Shown here: piece by piece, positions 8,355 to 16,452 of the stretch
Numbering within the stretch: the first letter of the stretch is position 1
Layout: every line of letters starts with the position of its first letter
Assembly (NCBI GenBank): GCA_025055075.1
Contig: JANWYV010000013.1
Coordinates: forward strand, 62,001 to 126,000
Source: Blastocatellia bacterium
GTDB lineage: Bacteria; Acidobacteriota; Blastocatellia; HR10
DNA length: 64,000 nt
Direction of reading: 5' to 3'
Notes under the pieces: generated by a model
What the model saw: the letters and a program-made list of their open reading frames with translations, nothing else
Databases searched by the model: none
What the model was told of the DNA's origin: nothing
Program-made: the position numbers and the translations under genes

Positions 8355-8744
8355 ATGGCCGACGTGTTGCTCGCCCTCACGGATTTGCTCTTTCTCACCC
8401 GCCTCCGGGCCGCGGCCCAATCCTTGGGGCTCACCGTGGAACGCGCGACGACGCCGGACGAAGTCCTCGAACGCGCGCGACGGGAGGCGCCCGCCGCGGT
8501 GATCCTCGATCTGCAAGCCGAACGATTGGACCCCATGCGCGTCATCGCCGAGATCAAAGCCGATGCGACGCTCCGTCACATTCGGACGATCGGCTACGTC
8601 GCCCATGTCCGCGACGATCTGAAAGAGCACGCGCATCGCGCCGGATGCGATCTCGTGCTCCCGCGCTCGGCTTTCGTCGCGCGCCTCTCGGAGTTACTTG
8701 CCCAAATCGCCGCCGATCGGACGCGCGCCCGTTCCGCCGAGTGA
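8355..8744 (+). CDS. Degenerate response-regulator receiver domain protein
   Basis: 129 residues from ATG 8355, with GGAGG at 8344-8348 inside the end of the exonuclease gene. The size and alternating hydrophobic strands fit a single CheY-like receiver, and the central AAVILDLQAERLDPMRVIAEIKAD segment matches strand 3 with an Asp at the phospho-acceptor position. The usual N-terminal acidic pair is mostly lost (DVLLALTDLL), and the conserved Thr/Ser and Lys of the late motifs are replaced (TIGYVAHV, LVLPRSAF). It is probably a pseudo-receiver. Tight coupling to the exonuclease gene suggests co-translation. Confidence 0.65.
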   Translation: MADVLLALTDLLFLTRLRAAAQSLGLTVERATTPDEVLERARREAPAAVILDLQAERLDPMRVIAEIKADATLRHIRTIGYVAHVRDDLKEHAHRAGCDLVLPRSAFVARLSELLAQIAADRTRARSAE

Positions 8745-8888
8745 AACGGAGTATCGGCATGTTCCACCTTTCGCCTCGCGCTCCTCGGCAGGTGACGATC
8801 CGGATGCGGAGGCGCTCCGCTTCGCGCCCGAACGTTCAGGGAGACCTTCGCGCCACAGCGCCTCCGGCCCATTGCATGAGGTCTTCCT

Positions 8889-9806
8889 ATGAGCTTCCAC
8901 CACGCGCCTGACGATAAAGCGCCATCGGAGCGCGTGTTCATCCGCACCACGCCCCGATACGAACTCCACGGCCTTCGCCGCACCGCGCTCGCGCTCACGA
9001 CGACCGTCCCGACGGCCTATACGCTCTACGGCCTCCTGCACGGACGCGGGCGCTTGCTGGTCGCTCACGAGCGGTTCGACCTACATCCGGAAATGACCGC
9101 CCTGCTCAATCCCGCGACGCGCCATAGCCTCCGTTGCCGCGATCCGGAGATCATCCGACTCTATCTCCCGCCCGCTCTCATCGCCGATGTGGCGGCCCGA
9201 CTCCGATTGACGCGCATCGGCCAAGAGTTCACGTTCCATCAGCACGTCGTCGCAGATCCACGGCTCGCCACCTTGTGGCGCTCGGTGTGGGAAGAATTGC
9301 AACAGGCTGATGTCGGACACGACATGATCCTGGATGCGCTTGTGGACCAAATCCTCGTCCATCTGTTTCGGCACCATTTCGCCGTCCGACGAAATCTCGA
9401 TCTGGAATTCTCCCGCTTCGGATTTGTGGATCGGCGACTGCGGCGAGCCATCGAATTCATCCACACCCACTTCGATGGGGACGTACGCCTCAAGGACATG
9501 GCGCGCGCGGCCTTCATGAGTACTTTTCACTTCGCCCGCTTGTTCAAGCGCGTGGTGGGCATGACCCCGCACGCTTATTTGATGGGGGTGCGATTGGAAC
9601 AAGCCGCGCGGCTGCTGCGCACGACCGATCTCTCGATGTTGGAGATCAGCCAACGCATCGGCTATGCCAGCCAAAGCCATTTCGCTAAAGCCTTCAAAGC
9701 CTGGACCGGATTGACCCCTCGCGAGTATCGCCAAGCGAGCTGTGGTAGCCCTCCGGTCGCCTCCCTCCCCCAGGGCCCTTCCTCGTCGGACCTCCTCCGC
9801 CCCTAG
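8889..9806 (+). CDS. AraC-family transcriptional regulator
   Basis: 305 residues. The N-terminal ~190 residues form a cupin-like sensing region (LHGRGRLLVAHERFDLHPEMTALLNPATRH). The C-terminal ~100 residues hold two helix-turn-helix motifs of the AraC type: RRAIEFIHTHFDGDVRLKDMAR followed by STFHFARLFKRVVGMTPHAYLM, and RLEQAARLLRTTDLSMLEISQRIGYASQSHFAKAFKAWTGLTPREYR. The AraC fold is clear; the inducer and target genes are unknown. GAGG precedes the ATG by 6 bases. It lies next to the CRISPR leader but no functional link is shown. Confidence 0.88.
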   Translation: MSFHHAPDDKAPSERVFIRTTPRYELHGLRRTALALTTTVPTAYTLYGLLHGRGRLLVAHERFDLHPEMTALLNPATRHSLRCRDPEIIRLYLPPALIADVAARLRLTRIGQEFTFHQHVVADPRLATLWRSVWEELQQADVGHDMILDALVDQILVHLFRHHFAVRRNLDLEFSRFGFVDRRLRRAIEFIHTHFDGDVRLKDMARAAFMSTFHFARLFKRVVGMTPHAYLMGVRLEQAARLLRTTDLSMLEISQRIGYASQSHFAKAFKAWTGLTPREYRQASCGSPPVASLPQGPSSSDLLRP

Positions 9807-9863
9807 ATCAGGCAACGAGCCCGCGCGGAATCCCCGCTCGATTCCTCCTCCAGAAAACACTCA

Positions 9864-9893
9864 TTGACTTCGATCCCAAAGCTGTGATAAAAA
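9864..9893 (+). promoter_or_regulatory. Possible promoter in the CRISPR leader
   Basis: TTGACT (9864-9869) and TAAAAA (9888-9893) are 18 bases apart in the AT-richer stretch between the AraC gene and the array. The match is weak and the site is about 250 bases from the first repeat. Confidence 0.3.
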
Positions 9894-9968
9894 TAAGGCT
9901 GCCTCATGACAGCCCGATGTTTGAAAATCAGCAATGAGTCCTGGACCTGGGAAGGCTCAAGATCGAAG

Positions 9969-9989
9969 GGGGGTAACAGGGGTTATCAC
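9969..9989 (+). repeat. CRISPR leader direct repeat, copy 1
   Basis: A 21-base element (GGGGGTAACAGGGGTTATCAC) that recurs exactly at 10073-10093. It holds an imperfect inverted repeat, GTAAC/GTTAT. Confidence 0.85.
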
Positions 9990-10072
9990 CGAGAGGCTAA
10001 GCTGAGCAGCTTCAGTCTTTTATCCGGAAAAAAGCCCTCTCCGAAGGGCATCTCCGAGGCCATTTTTTCTGA

Positions 10073-10093
10073 GGGGGTAACAGGGGTTATCAC
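10073..10093 (+). repeat. CRISPR leader direct repeat, copy 2
   Basis: Second exact copy of the 21-base element at 9969-9989, 104 bases downstream and ending 47 bases before the first CRISPR repeat. Likely a leader protein-binding or integration element. Confidence 0.85.
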
Positions 10094-10140
10094 TTTCGGC
10101 CTCCTAACCCATTGAGCCGCTAAGACTAAACCCCCCCGCT

Positions 10141-11489
10141 CTCGGAAACCAGGACTCGCTTCAAAGAGGATTGCGACACAGTAGTTTTTGAATCACGACG
10201 TCGATATCTGGGTGGTAAATCTCGGAAACCAGGACTCGCTTCAAAGAGGATTGCGACAGCGCGGGAGTAAAGAGGGTGGGCACGCGGCCCACCCTCCAGC
10301 TCGGAAACCAGGACTCGCTTCAAAGAGGATTGCGACTTAATCAGGTTCCCCACCAGCTCAGTGGGGAACCCAAAACCTCGGAAACCAGGACTCGCTTCAA
10401 AGAGGATTGCGACTCGCCTCCCGCGTGCTCGCGGGAGGCGATCCCAGCGACCTCGGAAACCAGGACTCGCTTCAAAGAGGATTGCGACACCCCACAACCA
10501 TGTGCAGGAGGCCAGCCAACAGTTTCCCTCGGAAACCAGGACTCGCTTCAAAGAGGATTGCGACTCGGCTACCACACCGTGATCCCGAATTATCGGGTGC
10601 CGCCCCTCGGAAACCAGGACTCGCTTCAAAGAGGATTGCGACTCTTTATGGCCGTCGCGACTTCCTCAGCTAGGGACGCTGGCTCGGAAACCAGGACTCG
10701 CTTCAAAGAGGATTGCGACTCGACGACGATTTTAACCCCAACATTGTTCTGAACTTCCTCTCGGAAACCAGGACTCGCTTCAAAGAGGATTGCGACAGCT
10801 TCACGACGAACACTAATTCCTTGTTGTCCCTATCCATACTCGGAAACCAGGACTCGCTTCAAAGAGGATTGCGACTTCTGGTCGGGAGAGAAGCGCCTCT
10901 TGGGCCGAACGACCAACTCGGAAACCAGGACTCGCTTCAAAGAGGATTGCGACCCGAGAACTCCATGGGCCAGAGCTCGCGGGGCACGAACACATCTCGG
11001 AAACCAGGACTCGCTTCAAAGAGGATTGCGACGCATAGTGTGTGCTCGCATAGTGTGTGCCCCTCCACCACATGCTCGGAAACCAGGACTCGCTTCAAAG
11101 AGGATTGCGACATCTTGCTGCCACTCACGCCCATTTTATGGTCCACCTTCACCTCGGAAACCAGGACTCGCTTCAAAGAGGATTGCGACGGCCCGGTGTC
11201 CCCAACCTTATGCTCGACGCTAATTCCTCGGAAACCAGGACTCGCTTCAAAGAGGATTGCGACTCAACGCCACCCGAGGCCGCCACGCAAACCCAAGAAC
11301 TCGGAAACCAGGACTCGCTTCAAAGAGGATTGCGACACAACCAGCAGGGGGTCATCCCCCCGCCGGATGATGTCTCGGAAACCAGGACTCGCTTCAAAGA
11401 GGATTGCGACAGCTCTCGTTCCATGGAGTGAGAGCGTTGTTCTGGCTCCATCTCGGAAACTAGGATTGGCTTCAAACGAGGGGTGTGAG
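10141..11489 (+). CRISPR. CRISPR array: 17 intact 37-nt repeats plus one degenerate repeat, 17 spacers
   Basis: Repeats start at 10141, 10221, 10300, 10377, 10452, 10528, 10606, 10683, 10760, 10839, 10917, 10996, 11075, 11153, 11227, 11300 and 11374. Each is 37 bases, begins CTCGGAAACC and ends AGAGGATTGCGAC. Spacers are 36-43 bases. A diverged 18th repeat starts at 11452. The ATTGCGAC end resembles the 8-nt 5' handle left by Cas6 (ATTGAAAC-like), and the degenerate copy lies at the right end. Both imply transcription left to right with the leader at 9810-10140. This repeat style is common in type I and III systems, but the subtype cannot be set because no cas gene is in the window. The long open frames across the array arise from its periodicity. 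Confidence 0.98.
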
Positions 11490-11530
11490 CGCTTCGAAGA
11501 GGATAGCGATCTTCAAAGAGGGTGGCGCCA
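11490..11530 (+). repeat. Degenerate CRISPR repeat fragments beyond the array trailer
   Basis: GCTTCGAAGAGGATAGCGAT (11491-11510) and CTTCAAAGAGGGTGGCGCC (11511-11529) are imperfect copies of the 3' half of the repeat, placed directly after the degenerate repeat 18. Confidence 0.7.
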
Positions 11531-11565
11531 ATAGAAGCGGCCAGACCTGAGGAGAATGGAGAGGG

Positions 11566-11590
11566 GCAGGGGGCCGGGGTGGCCCCCTGC
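11566..11590. terminator. GC-rich stem-loop between array end and penicillin acylase stop
   Basis: Perfect 10-bp inverted repeat (GCAGGGGGCC / GGCCCCCTGC) with a 5-base loop, 21 bases past the acylase stop. There is no T-run, so its strength as a terminator is uncertain; it could serve both strands. Confidence 0.55.
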
Positions 11591-11610
11591 GGTCATTCAG
11601 CGAGTTGGTT

Positions 11611-14583
11611 TTAGCTACCGGGGCGGAAGATCTGTTCGGAGACTTTGTTCCGCTCGACCTCCTCGCGGGTGAACCACAGGGCGTGGTAGCTATTGGTCAA
11701 CCACAGACTGAGCTGGCTGGCGTAGAGGGGGCTACCCAGGATACCGCTTTGACCTCCCGGGATGATTTGGAGAGCGCGAATGCCGTCGGGACGAGCTTCG
11801 CCGAGGAATCGGCGTGCTGCTCCGCCGCCGAACATGAAGGAGTTCAAGCCTTCGGCACGGGCATCATGTCCGGAGGCATCCACAACCTCGAAGCCGCCAT
11901 CTACGGCCACGCCTCGCAAGGCAGGGGCCAGGTGAGTGAATCCACCAGCGGGCGGTATGTTGAAGGGATCTCCTAGCGTGTGCGTGAAGACGATGCGATG
12001 GAGCTTGCCCCAGCGATAGTCCTCCAGATTGGTCGAGTTATTGAAAGCGGCGCGGAACTCGTCGCTGGCGAGCCGGTCCAACGCTTCCTGTAAGCTCCTC
12101 AGGATGAGGAGATCGCGCTCGGCCTCTGGCGAGAGATCAACGCCCGGAGCATCGAAGAAATTCAACCCCGAAGCCCCACGCCCTCGATTTTGGGGGAAAT
12201 TGTCGAGCAGGTTCCGGAGGGCGACGACGGCCAGCGATCCGCCAGGCCGATACTCGCGCAAGCCGACGCGAGCGAGCGTCGCATCAATGGTGTTGGCGAT
12301 GATGCGCGCGCGCCAGACGCTGTAGATCGTCGCGGCTACGCTCGCGGCGATCTCCTCCGGAGTAGGCGGTTGTCGAATCCCGTCCACATCCGAAGCATCG
12401 TACCCTTCGGGAATGCCCGTTGGCGTGCTGAAGTCCCATCGGGAGAGCCGATCCACGGCTTCGGCCACGCGGAGATCTCGCGCCAGAGCAGCCAGTGGAG
12501 CGGGAGCCGCGCTGTCGCGCGCATTCGCGAACGCTTGTCGAATATAGGGCACGAACACCTCGGCATCCAGCATTTGGACGTTGGCTTGGAACCGCTTCAT
12601 ATCCTCGAGCGAGATGCGTCCATCGCCGCCTCGCGCCGGATCCAACTCCCGCTGGATCAGGCGCACGATCCGCCCCATGCGCGGGCCGATGCTATAGCCG
12701 GGACTCAGGTAGAGGATCCCACGCCCGCCGCGCCGCAGTTGATTGAGCGGATTGTTGTCGAGGGTCGTGCCGATGGGATCGTTGTTGGCGTTGATGATGA
12801 ATCCCCTCGAGGGATTCACGATCTGCGGCATCTCCTCGAAGGGCAAGATCTCGAAGGGCACGGCCTGTCCCGGTTGGCGCGTCTGAAGCGGCACCCAATC
12901 ATTTTTCACAATCTGCTCGATGCTTCCATCTGGTCGGAAGATGGCGCCCGCGCCATTGCGGATGAAGAAGGGGGGCAGGCCATCCACTCGTCCCTCCTGC
13001 AAATCCTCGCGCAAGGGCAACTCGCCGCTGGTGAAATAGGCGATGTTGCCGTCCACGTCCATGTAAGCCCAGTTCTGCGAGCCGAAATCGAAATATTGGA
13101 GCCCGCGTTTGAAATCGTCCAGATTCCTCGCCCGATGCCAGATGAGAAACGTCTCCAACTCCCGCGTCGGCCCGAAGCCCGTGTATTGCACGCTCAGGAC
13201 GCGGAAATCGGTGAGATCGGTCTTCACCACGCGAACGATCGGCGCATTGTTGCGCTCTGGGATGACCAAAGCGGCCGACGGGACGCTCACGCCGCTTGGT
13301 AATGTCCCCGGCGCGATTGTCTCCAGATCATCGGCGGTCCCATTGCCGGGGCGGTTCGCTCGAAACACTTGGGGAATAGCGACGATCCGCCGACGCTGAT
13401 CCCGGAAGATCGTCGCGATCGGCAACTGCGTGGAGATATCGAGGATCGCGCGTTCTTCGTAGACATCGGTCACGTCCATGGGATTCGTGGTCGCTCCCCA
13501 GGCGATCCGCTCATTCATCCCGAGCACAACGACGGGCGTTCCAGCGAAGCATACGCCCATGACGTTCATGGGATTCGATCCCTCGACGACCAGATGCATC
13601 TCGTAGAAGATCGAAGGCACGCCGAGCCCCAGGTGCGGATCGTTAGCCAGCATGGGAAAGCCCGTGTCGGTCTTGGAGCCGCTCACGATCCACCAGTTGC
13701 TTCCCAGAGGCGCTCCCGTTCGATCGAGCGCGTTCTGCAGAAATGGCAAGTTGGCGATCTCCTCCAAGTACTCGCGGGCAGCGCGAATCGTCTCCGGACT
13801 CACCCAACGGGTGATGTCTCCAATCTGCTGGCTCCAATCGCTCTTGATCGAGCGTCCGACCGTGCGCTGAGCGCTCGAGGCTTGCAGGGCTTCGGGGATA
13901 GAGATCGAAGGATCAAACGGCGCGCTTCGGAAGATATCCTCGAAAAAGAGCTTCGTTCCATCGAAGCGGAACGCCTGTCCAGCTTGCTGATAGGCTGCCA
14001 GGCGGAGGGTGAAATCAATGTCGTCTAAGCCGAACGAAAGCTGAAACGCGAGCAATTTGCCGACGACGACACTGTCCACGGGCGTCCATTCTGGAATGGC
14101 GGCCTTCGTCAACTCCAGACCCGTGTATTCCGGCGGCAGGGGATTATCGCGCAGGAAGGCGTTGACGCCGCTGGCGAAGGCTTGCAAAACGGCTTGAGCC
14201 TCTGCCGAGAGCACGGAATAGGAGGCCTCGGCGGCCCGCCGCAATCCGAGCACTCGCAGTTGGATGTCCTGCGCGAGCACCGAATCATTGGGACCACGAC
14301 CGAGCAATTCGGCCAATGTCCCACTAGCAGCGCGGCGCAAGAAATCCATTTGGAAGAACCGATCCTGTGCCTGCACGTAGCCCATCATGAAGTAGACGTC
14401 GTGATCGTTTCGCGCGAAGATGTGGGGGACGCCGAACCGGTCTCGAATGACGCGCACTTCGTCTCGCAAGCCTCGAATCAGGATTGGAGCGGCTTGCCCG
14501 GCGCTGCGTCCGCCCCTGATGCCCAAAGAGGGCAGGAGCAATGCCAAAATCGCGACAAGAGTGAACGTCCGACGCAGGTTCAT
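11611..14583 (-). CDS. Penicillin acylase family N-terminal-nucleophile hydrolase
   Basis: 990 residues. A signal peptide (first ~28 residues) suggests a periplasmic or secreted enzyme. The family makes an inactive precursor that cuts itself before a Ser, Cys or Thr; here the site is Gly294-Ser295 in LGSNWW. The alpha-subunit region (VRVIRDRFGVPHIFARNDHD, GYVQAQDRFFQMDFLRR) and the beta-subunit region after Ser295 (FPMLANDPHLGLGVPSIFYEMHL, WGATTNPMDVTDVYEE) are both present. Relatives cleave penicillin G, acyl-homoserine lactones or other amides; the substrate here is unknown. GGAGG precedes the ATG. It is transcribed toward the CRISPR array. Confidence 0.92.
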   Translation of the reverse strand: MNLRRTFTLVAILALLLPSLGIRGGRSAGQAAPILIRGLRDEVRVIRDRFGVPHIFARNDHDVYFMMGYVQAQDRFFQMDFLRRAASGTLAELLGRGPNDSVLAQDIQLRVLGLRRAAEASYSVLSAEAQAVLQAFASGVNAFLRDNPLPPEYTGLELTKAAIPEWTPVDSVVVGKLLAFQLSFGLDDIDFTLRLAAYQQAGQAFRFDGTKLFFEDIFRSAPFDPSISIPEALQASSAQRTVGRSIKSDWSQQIGDITRWVSPETIRAAREYLEEIANLPFLQNALDRTGAPLGSNWWIVSGSKTDTGFPMLANDPHLGLGVPSIFYEMHLVVEGSNPMNVMGVCFAGTPVVVLGMNERIAWGATTNPMDVTDVYEERAILDISTQLPIATIFRDQRRRIVAIPQVFRANRPGNGTADDLETIAPGTLPSGVSVPSAALVIPERNNAPIVRVVKTDLTDFRVLSVQYTGFGPTRELETFLIWHRARNLDDFKRGLQYFDFGSQNWAYMDVDGNIAYFTSGELPLREDLQEGRVDGLPPFFIRNGAGAIFRPDGSIEQIVKNDWVPLQTRQPGQAVPFEILPFEEMPQIVNPSRGFIINANNDPIGTTLDNNPLNQLRRGGRGILYLSPGYSIGPRMGRIVRLIQRELDPARGGDGRISLEDMKRFQANVQMLDAEVFVPYIRQAFANARDSAAPAPLAALARDLRVAEAVDRLSRWDFSTPTGIPEGYDASDVDGIRQPPTPEEIAASVAATIYSVWRARIIANTIDATLARVGLREYRPGGSLAVVALRNLLDNFPQNRGRGASGLNFFDAPGVDLSPEAERDLLILRSLQEALDRLASDEFRAAFNNSTNLEDYRWGKLHRIVFTHTLGDPFNIPPAGGFTHLAPALRGVAVDGGFEVVDASGHDARAEGLNSFMFGGGAARRFLGEARPDGIRALQIIPGGQSGILGSPLYASQLSLWLTNSYHALWFTREEVERNKVSEQIFRPGS

Positions 14584-14757
14584 AGATCGCCTCCTGTGGG
14601 GGATTTTTCCCTGGAGGGGAAGTTCTCTCGGCCGCGCCCGTCTTTCCCGCGGCGAAACATGACGAACACGTCCCGCGTTCGCAGCGACATAAGTCTTTGA
14701 CCTCGCCCGACTCTCCCTTCCGAGGGGCGGAATCTCTATAGATCGCGCGCCCGTGCG

Positions 14758-14786
14758 TTGTCAAGGAAAAAGTGTCCATGTATGCT
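14758..14786 (+). promoter_or_regulatory. Sigma70 promoter of the small NTPase gene
   Basis: TTGTCA (14758-14763), 17-base spacer, TATGCT (14781-14786). The ATG at 14796 is only 9 bases past the -10 box, so the transcript would be essentially leaderless. Confidence 0.65.
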
Positions 14787-14795
14787 ATCGCGTGT

Positions 14796-15335
14796 ATGAA
14801 GATCGCGATCATCGGCTCGCATGGCTGCGGGAAGACGGCGCTCGCTTTCTCCCTGTGCACGGAGTTGCAGAAGCGTGGGCGGCGCGTCGAATTGGTGGTG
14901 GAGATGGCGCGACGGAGCCCATTCCCGATTAACGAGGCGACATCCGAGGCCGGGCAGTTATGGATCTTGCATCGTCACATCGCGGCGGAATTGGAAGCTT
15001 CCGCGCGCGCGGACGTCGTCGTGTGCGACCGCTCGGTCCTAGACAACTACGCGTATTACTGCCACAAATTCGGGCGGCGCCTCCATCTGGATGCGCTCAT
15101 CAAGGAATGGATCGGCACCTACACGCTCCTGGTCAAAGTCCCGCTTGTGGACGAATGGCTTATTCCCGACGGCGTGCGATCCATGGATCGGGACTTTCAG
15201 CGCGCCATTGATCTGCTGGTCGAGGAGCTCATCGCGGAGTTGGCCGAAGGGCGGACGCGCATCCTGCGGTTGGACTATCCGTTTGACGTTCAACAAATCC
15301 TGGCGGCCTTGCCCCCCGACGCGGATTCCCGATGA
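14796..15335 (+). CDS. P-loop NTPase / NadR-like AAA ATPase (putative kinase)
   Basis: 179 residues starting with a Walker A loop, IIGSHGCGKTALA (residues 5-17). The later ADVVVCDRSVLDNYAYY segment fits the DR-containing lid/Walker B part of nucleoside or nicotinamide-riboside kinase-like folds (AAA_28 type). The substrate is unknown. Start chosen at ATG 14796 because it sits next to the promoter; upstream GTG and ATG codons in frame would fall in or before the -10 box. The stop overlaps the start of the AI-2E-type permease gene by 4 bases (ATGA), so the two form an operon. Confidence 0.75.
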   Translation: MKIAIIGSHGCGKTALAFSLCTELQKRGRRVELVVEMARRSPFPINEATSEAGQLWILHRHIAAELEASARADVVVCDRSVLDNYAYYCHKFGRRLHLDALIKEWIGTYTLLVKVPLVDEWLIPDGVRSMDRDFQRAIDLLVEELIAELAEGRTRILRLDYPFDVQQILAALPPDADSR

Positions 15336-16411
15336 AGCGGGAGACCGTTCAGATCGCGTTCCTCATCGCCCTGATTCTCGGGGTCGGATACCTCTTCTTC
15401 CAGATGCTCGCGCCCTTCCTCTCGCCGATCATATGGGCGATCGTTCTGGTGATCGTCTTCTATCCGATTCATCGGCGCGTGATCCGGCTAGTTCGGAATG
15501 CTGATGTGGCCGCTTTGCTCTCCTCCCTATTGGTGCTGGCTGTCGTGATCGTTCCAGCCACGCTGATCGTGATGGCGCTCATTGGGGAACTCATCGCCGC
15601 GTACCGGCTTGTGGAAGAGCGCATCGCTTCCGGCGCGTGGACGCTCCGTTTGGAATCGGAGCGAGGTCGGATCTTGGAACGCTCATTGAGTTGGCTCGCC
15701 CAGCACGCCGATCTCTCGGAGTTGAACCTTCGCGCTCTCATCTTGAACAACCTGCAGCGCCTCTCCAGCTATTTGGCCTCTCGATCCGCCGAAGTCGTCA
15801 GACGCTTCTCCTCGTTCGTCTTCGACCTGGGGCTGATGATCTTCACCATGTACTTCCTCTTCCGAGATGGCGCGGCGCTCATGGCGAAGCTCAAGCGTGC
15901 GGTCCCCCTGCCGACGTCGGAGGCGGAGGAAGTGTTCGGGCGGATGCAAGAGATGATTCAGGCGACGCTGTATGGGGGGGTCGCCGTGGCGTTGGCTCAA
16001 GGGACCTTGGGGGGGATCGCTTTCTGGATCGTCGGATTGCCTTCGCCGACGATTTGGGGGGCGACGATGTTCTTCTTCTCTTTTCTCCCGGTGGTCGGAG
16101 CGGCCATCATTTGGGTTCCGGCCGCTGTCGTTTTGATCGCGCAGGGGAGTTTCGGGAAAGGGCTCTTTCTGCTCTTATGGGGAACGCTCGTCATCAGCAC
16201 CGCGGACAACATCATCCGCCCGTGGGTGATCGGCGGGCGCACGCGCTTGCCCATGCTACTCATCTTCTTCAGCGTGCTCGGTGGGGTGAAGGTCTTCGGG
16301 TTCATCGGCGTCGTCGTCGGGCCCGTCATTTTGAGCGTCGCGCTCACCCTCGTGGAGATCTTTCGGCGGAAACTCACGCCCGCGCCAGAAGCGCCTCTCC
16401 AGGCGTCGTAA
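15332..16411 (+). CDS. AI-2E family (PerM/TqsA-like) membrane transporter
   Basis: 359 residues with about 7-8 predicted membrane helices: two at the N-terminus (FLIALILGVGYLFFQML, IIWAIVLVIVFYPI), one near residue 70, and a C-terminal cluster. It has the family signature region around GTLGGIAFWIVGLPSPTIWGATMFFFSFLPVVGAAIIWVP and the DNIIRPWVIGGRTRLPMLLIFFSVLGGVKVFGFIGVVVGPVILSV end. Family members include TqsA and Na+/H+ antiporter-like proteins, so the substrate is open. Starts inside the stop of the NTPase gene. Converges on the gene at 16453. Confidence 0.88.
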   Translation: MKRETVQIAFLIALILGVGYLFFQMLAPFLSPIIWAIVLVIVFYPIHRRVIRLVRNADVAALLSSLLVLAVVIVPATLIVMALIGELIAAYRLVEERIASGAWTLRLESERGRILERSLSWLAQHADLSELNLRALILNNLQRLSSYLASRSAEVVRRFSSFVFDLGLMIFTMYFLFRDGAALMAKLKRAVPLPTSEAEEVFGRMQEMIQATLYGGVAVALAQGTLGGIAFWIVGLPSPTIWGATMFFFSFLPVVGAAIIWVPAAVVLIAQGSFGKGLFLLLWGTLVISTADNIIRPWVIGGRTRLPMLLIFFSVLGGVKVFGFIGVVVGPVILSVALTLVEIFRRKLTPAPEAPLQAS

Positions 16412-16452
16412 TGCGTCCCCTTCGACGAAGGACATCCTCCGGCCCTTCGCGC

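Noticed and set aside
9906-10115. 69-codon open frame in the CRISPR leader
   Set aside because: No ribosome site or recognisable motif, and it spans the repeated leader motifs.
10126-11534. Long overlapping open frames on both strands across the CRISPR array
   Set aside because: They arise from the 37-base repeat plus spacer periodicity; the peptides are repeats of the translated CRISPR unit.
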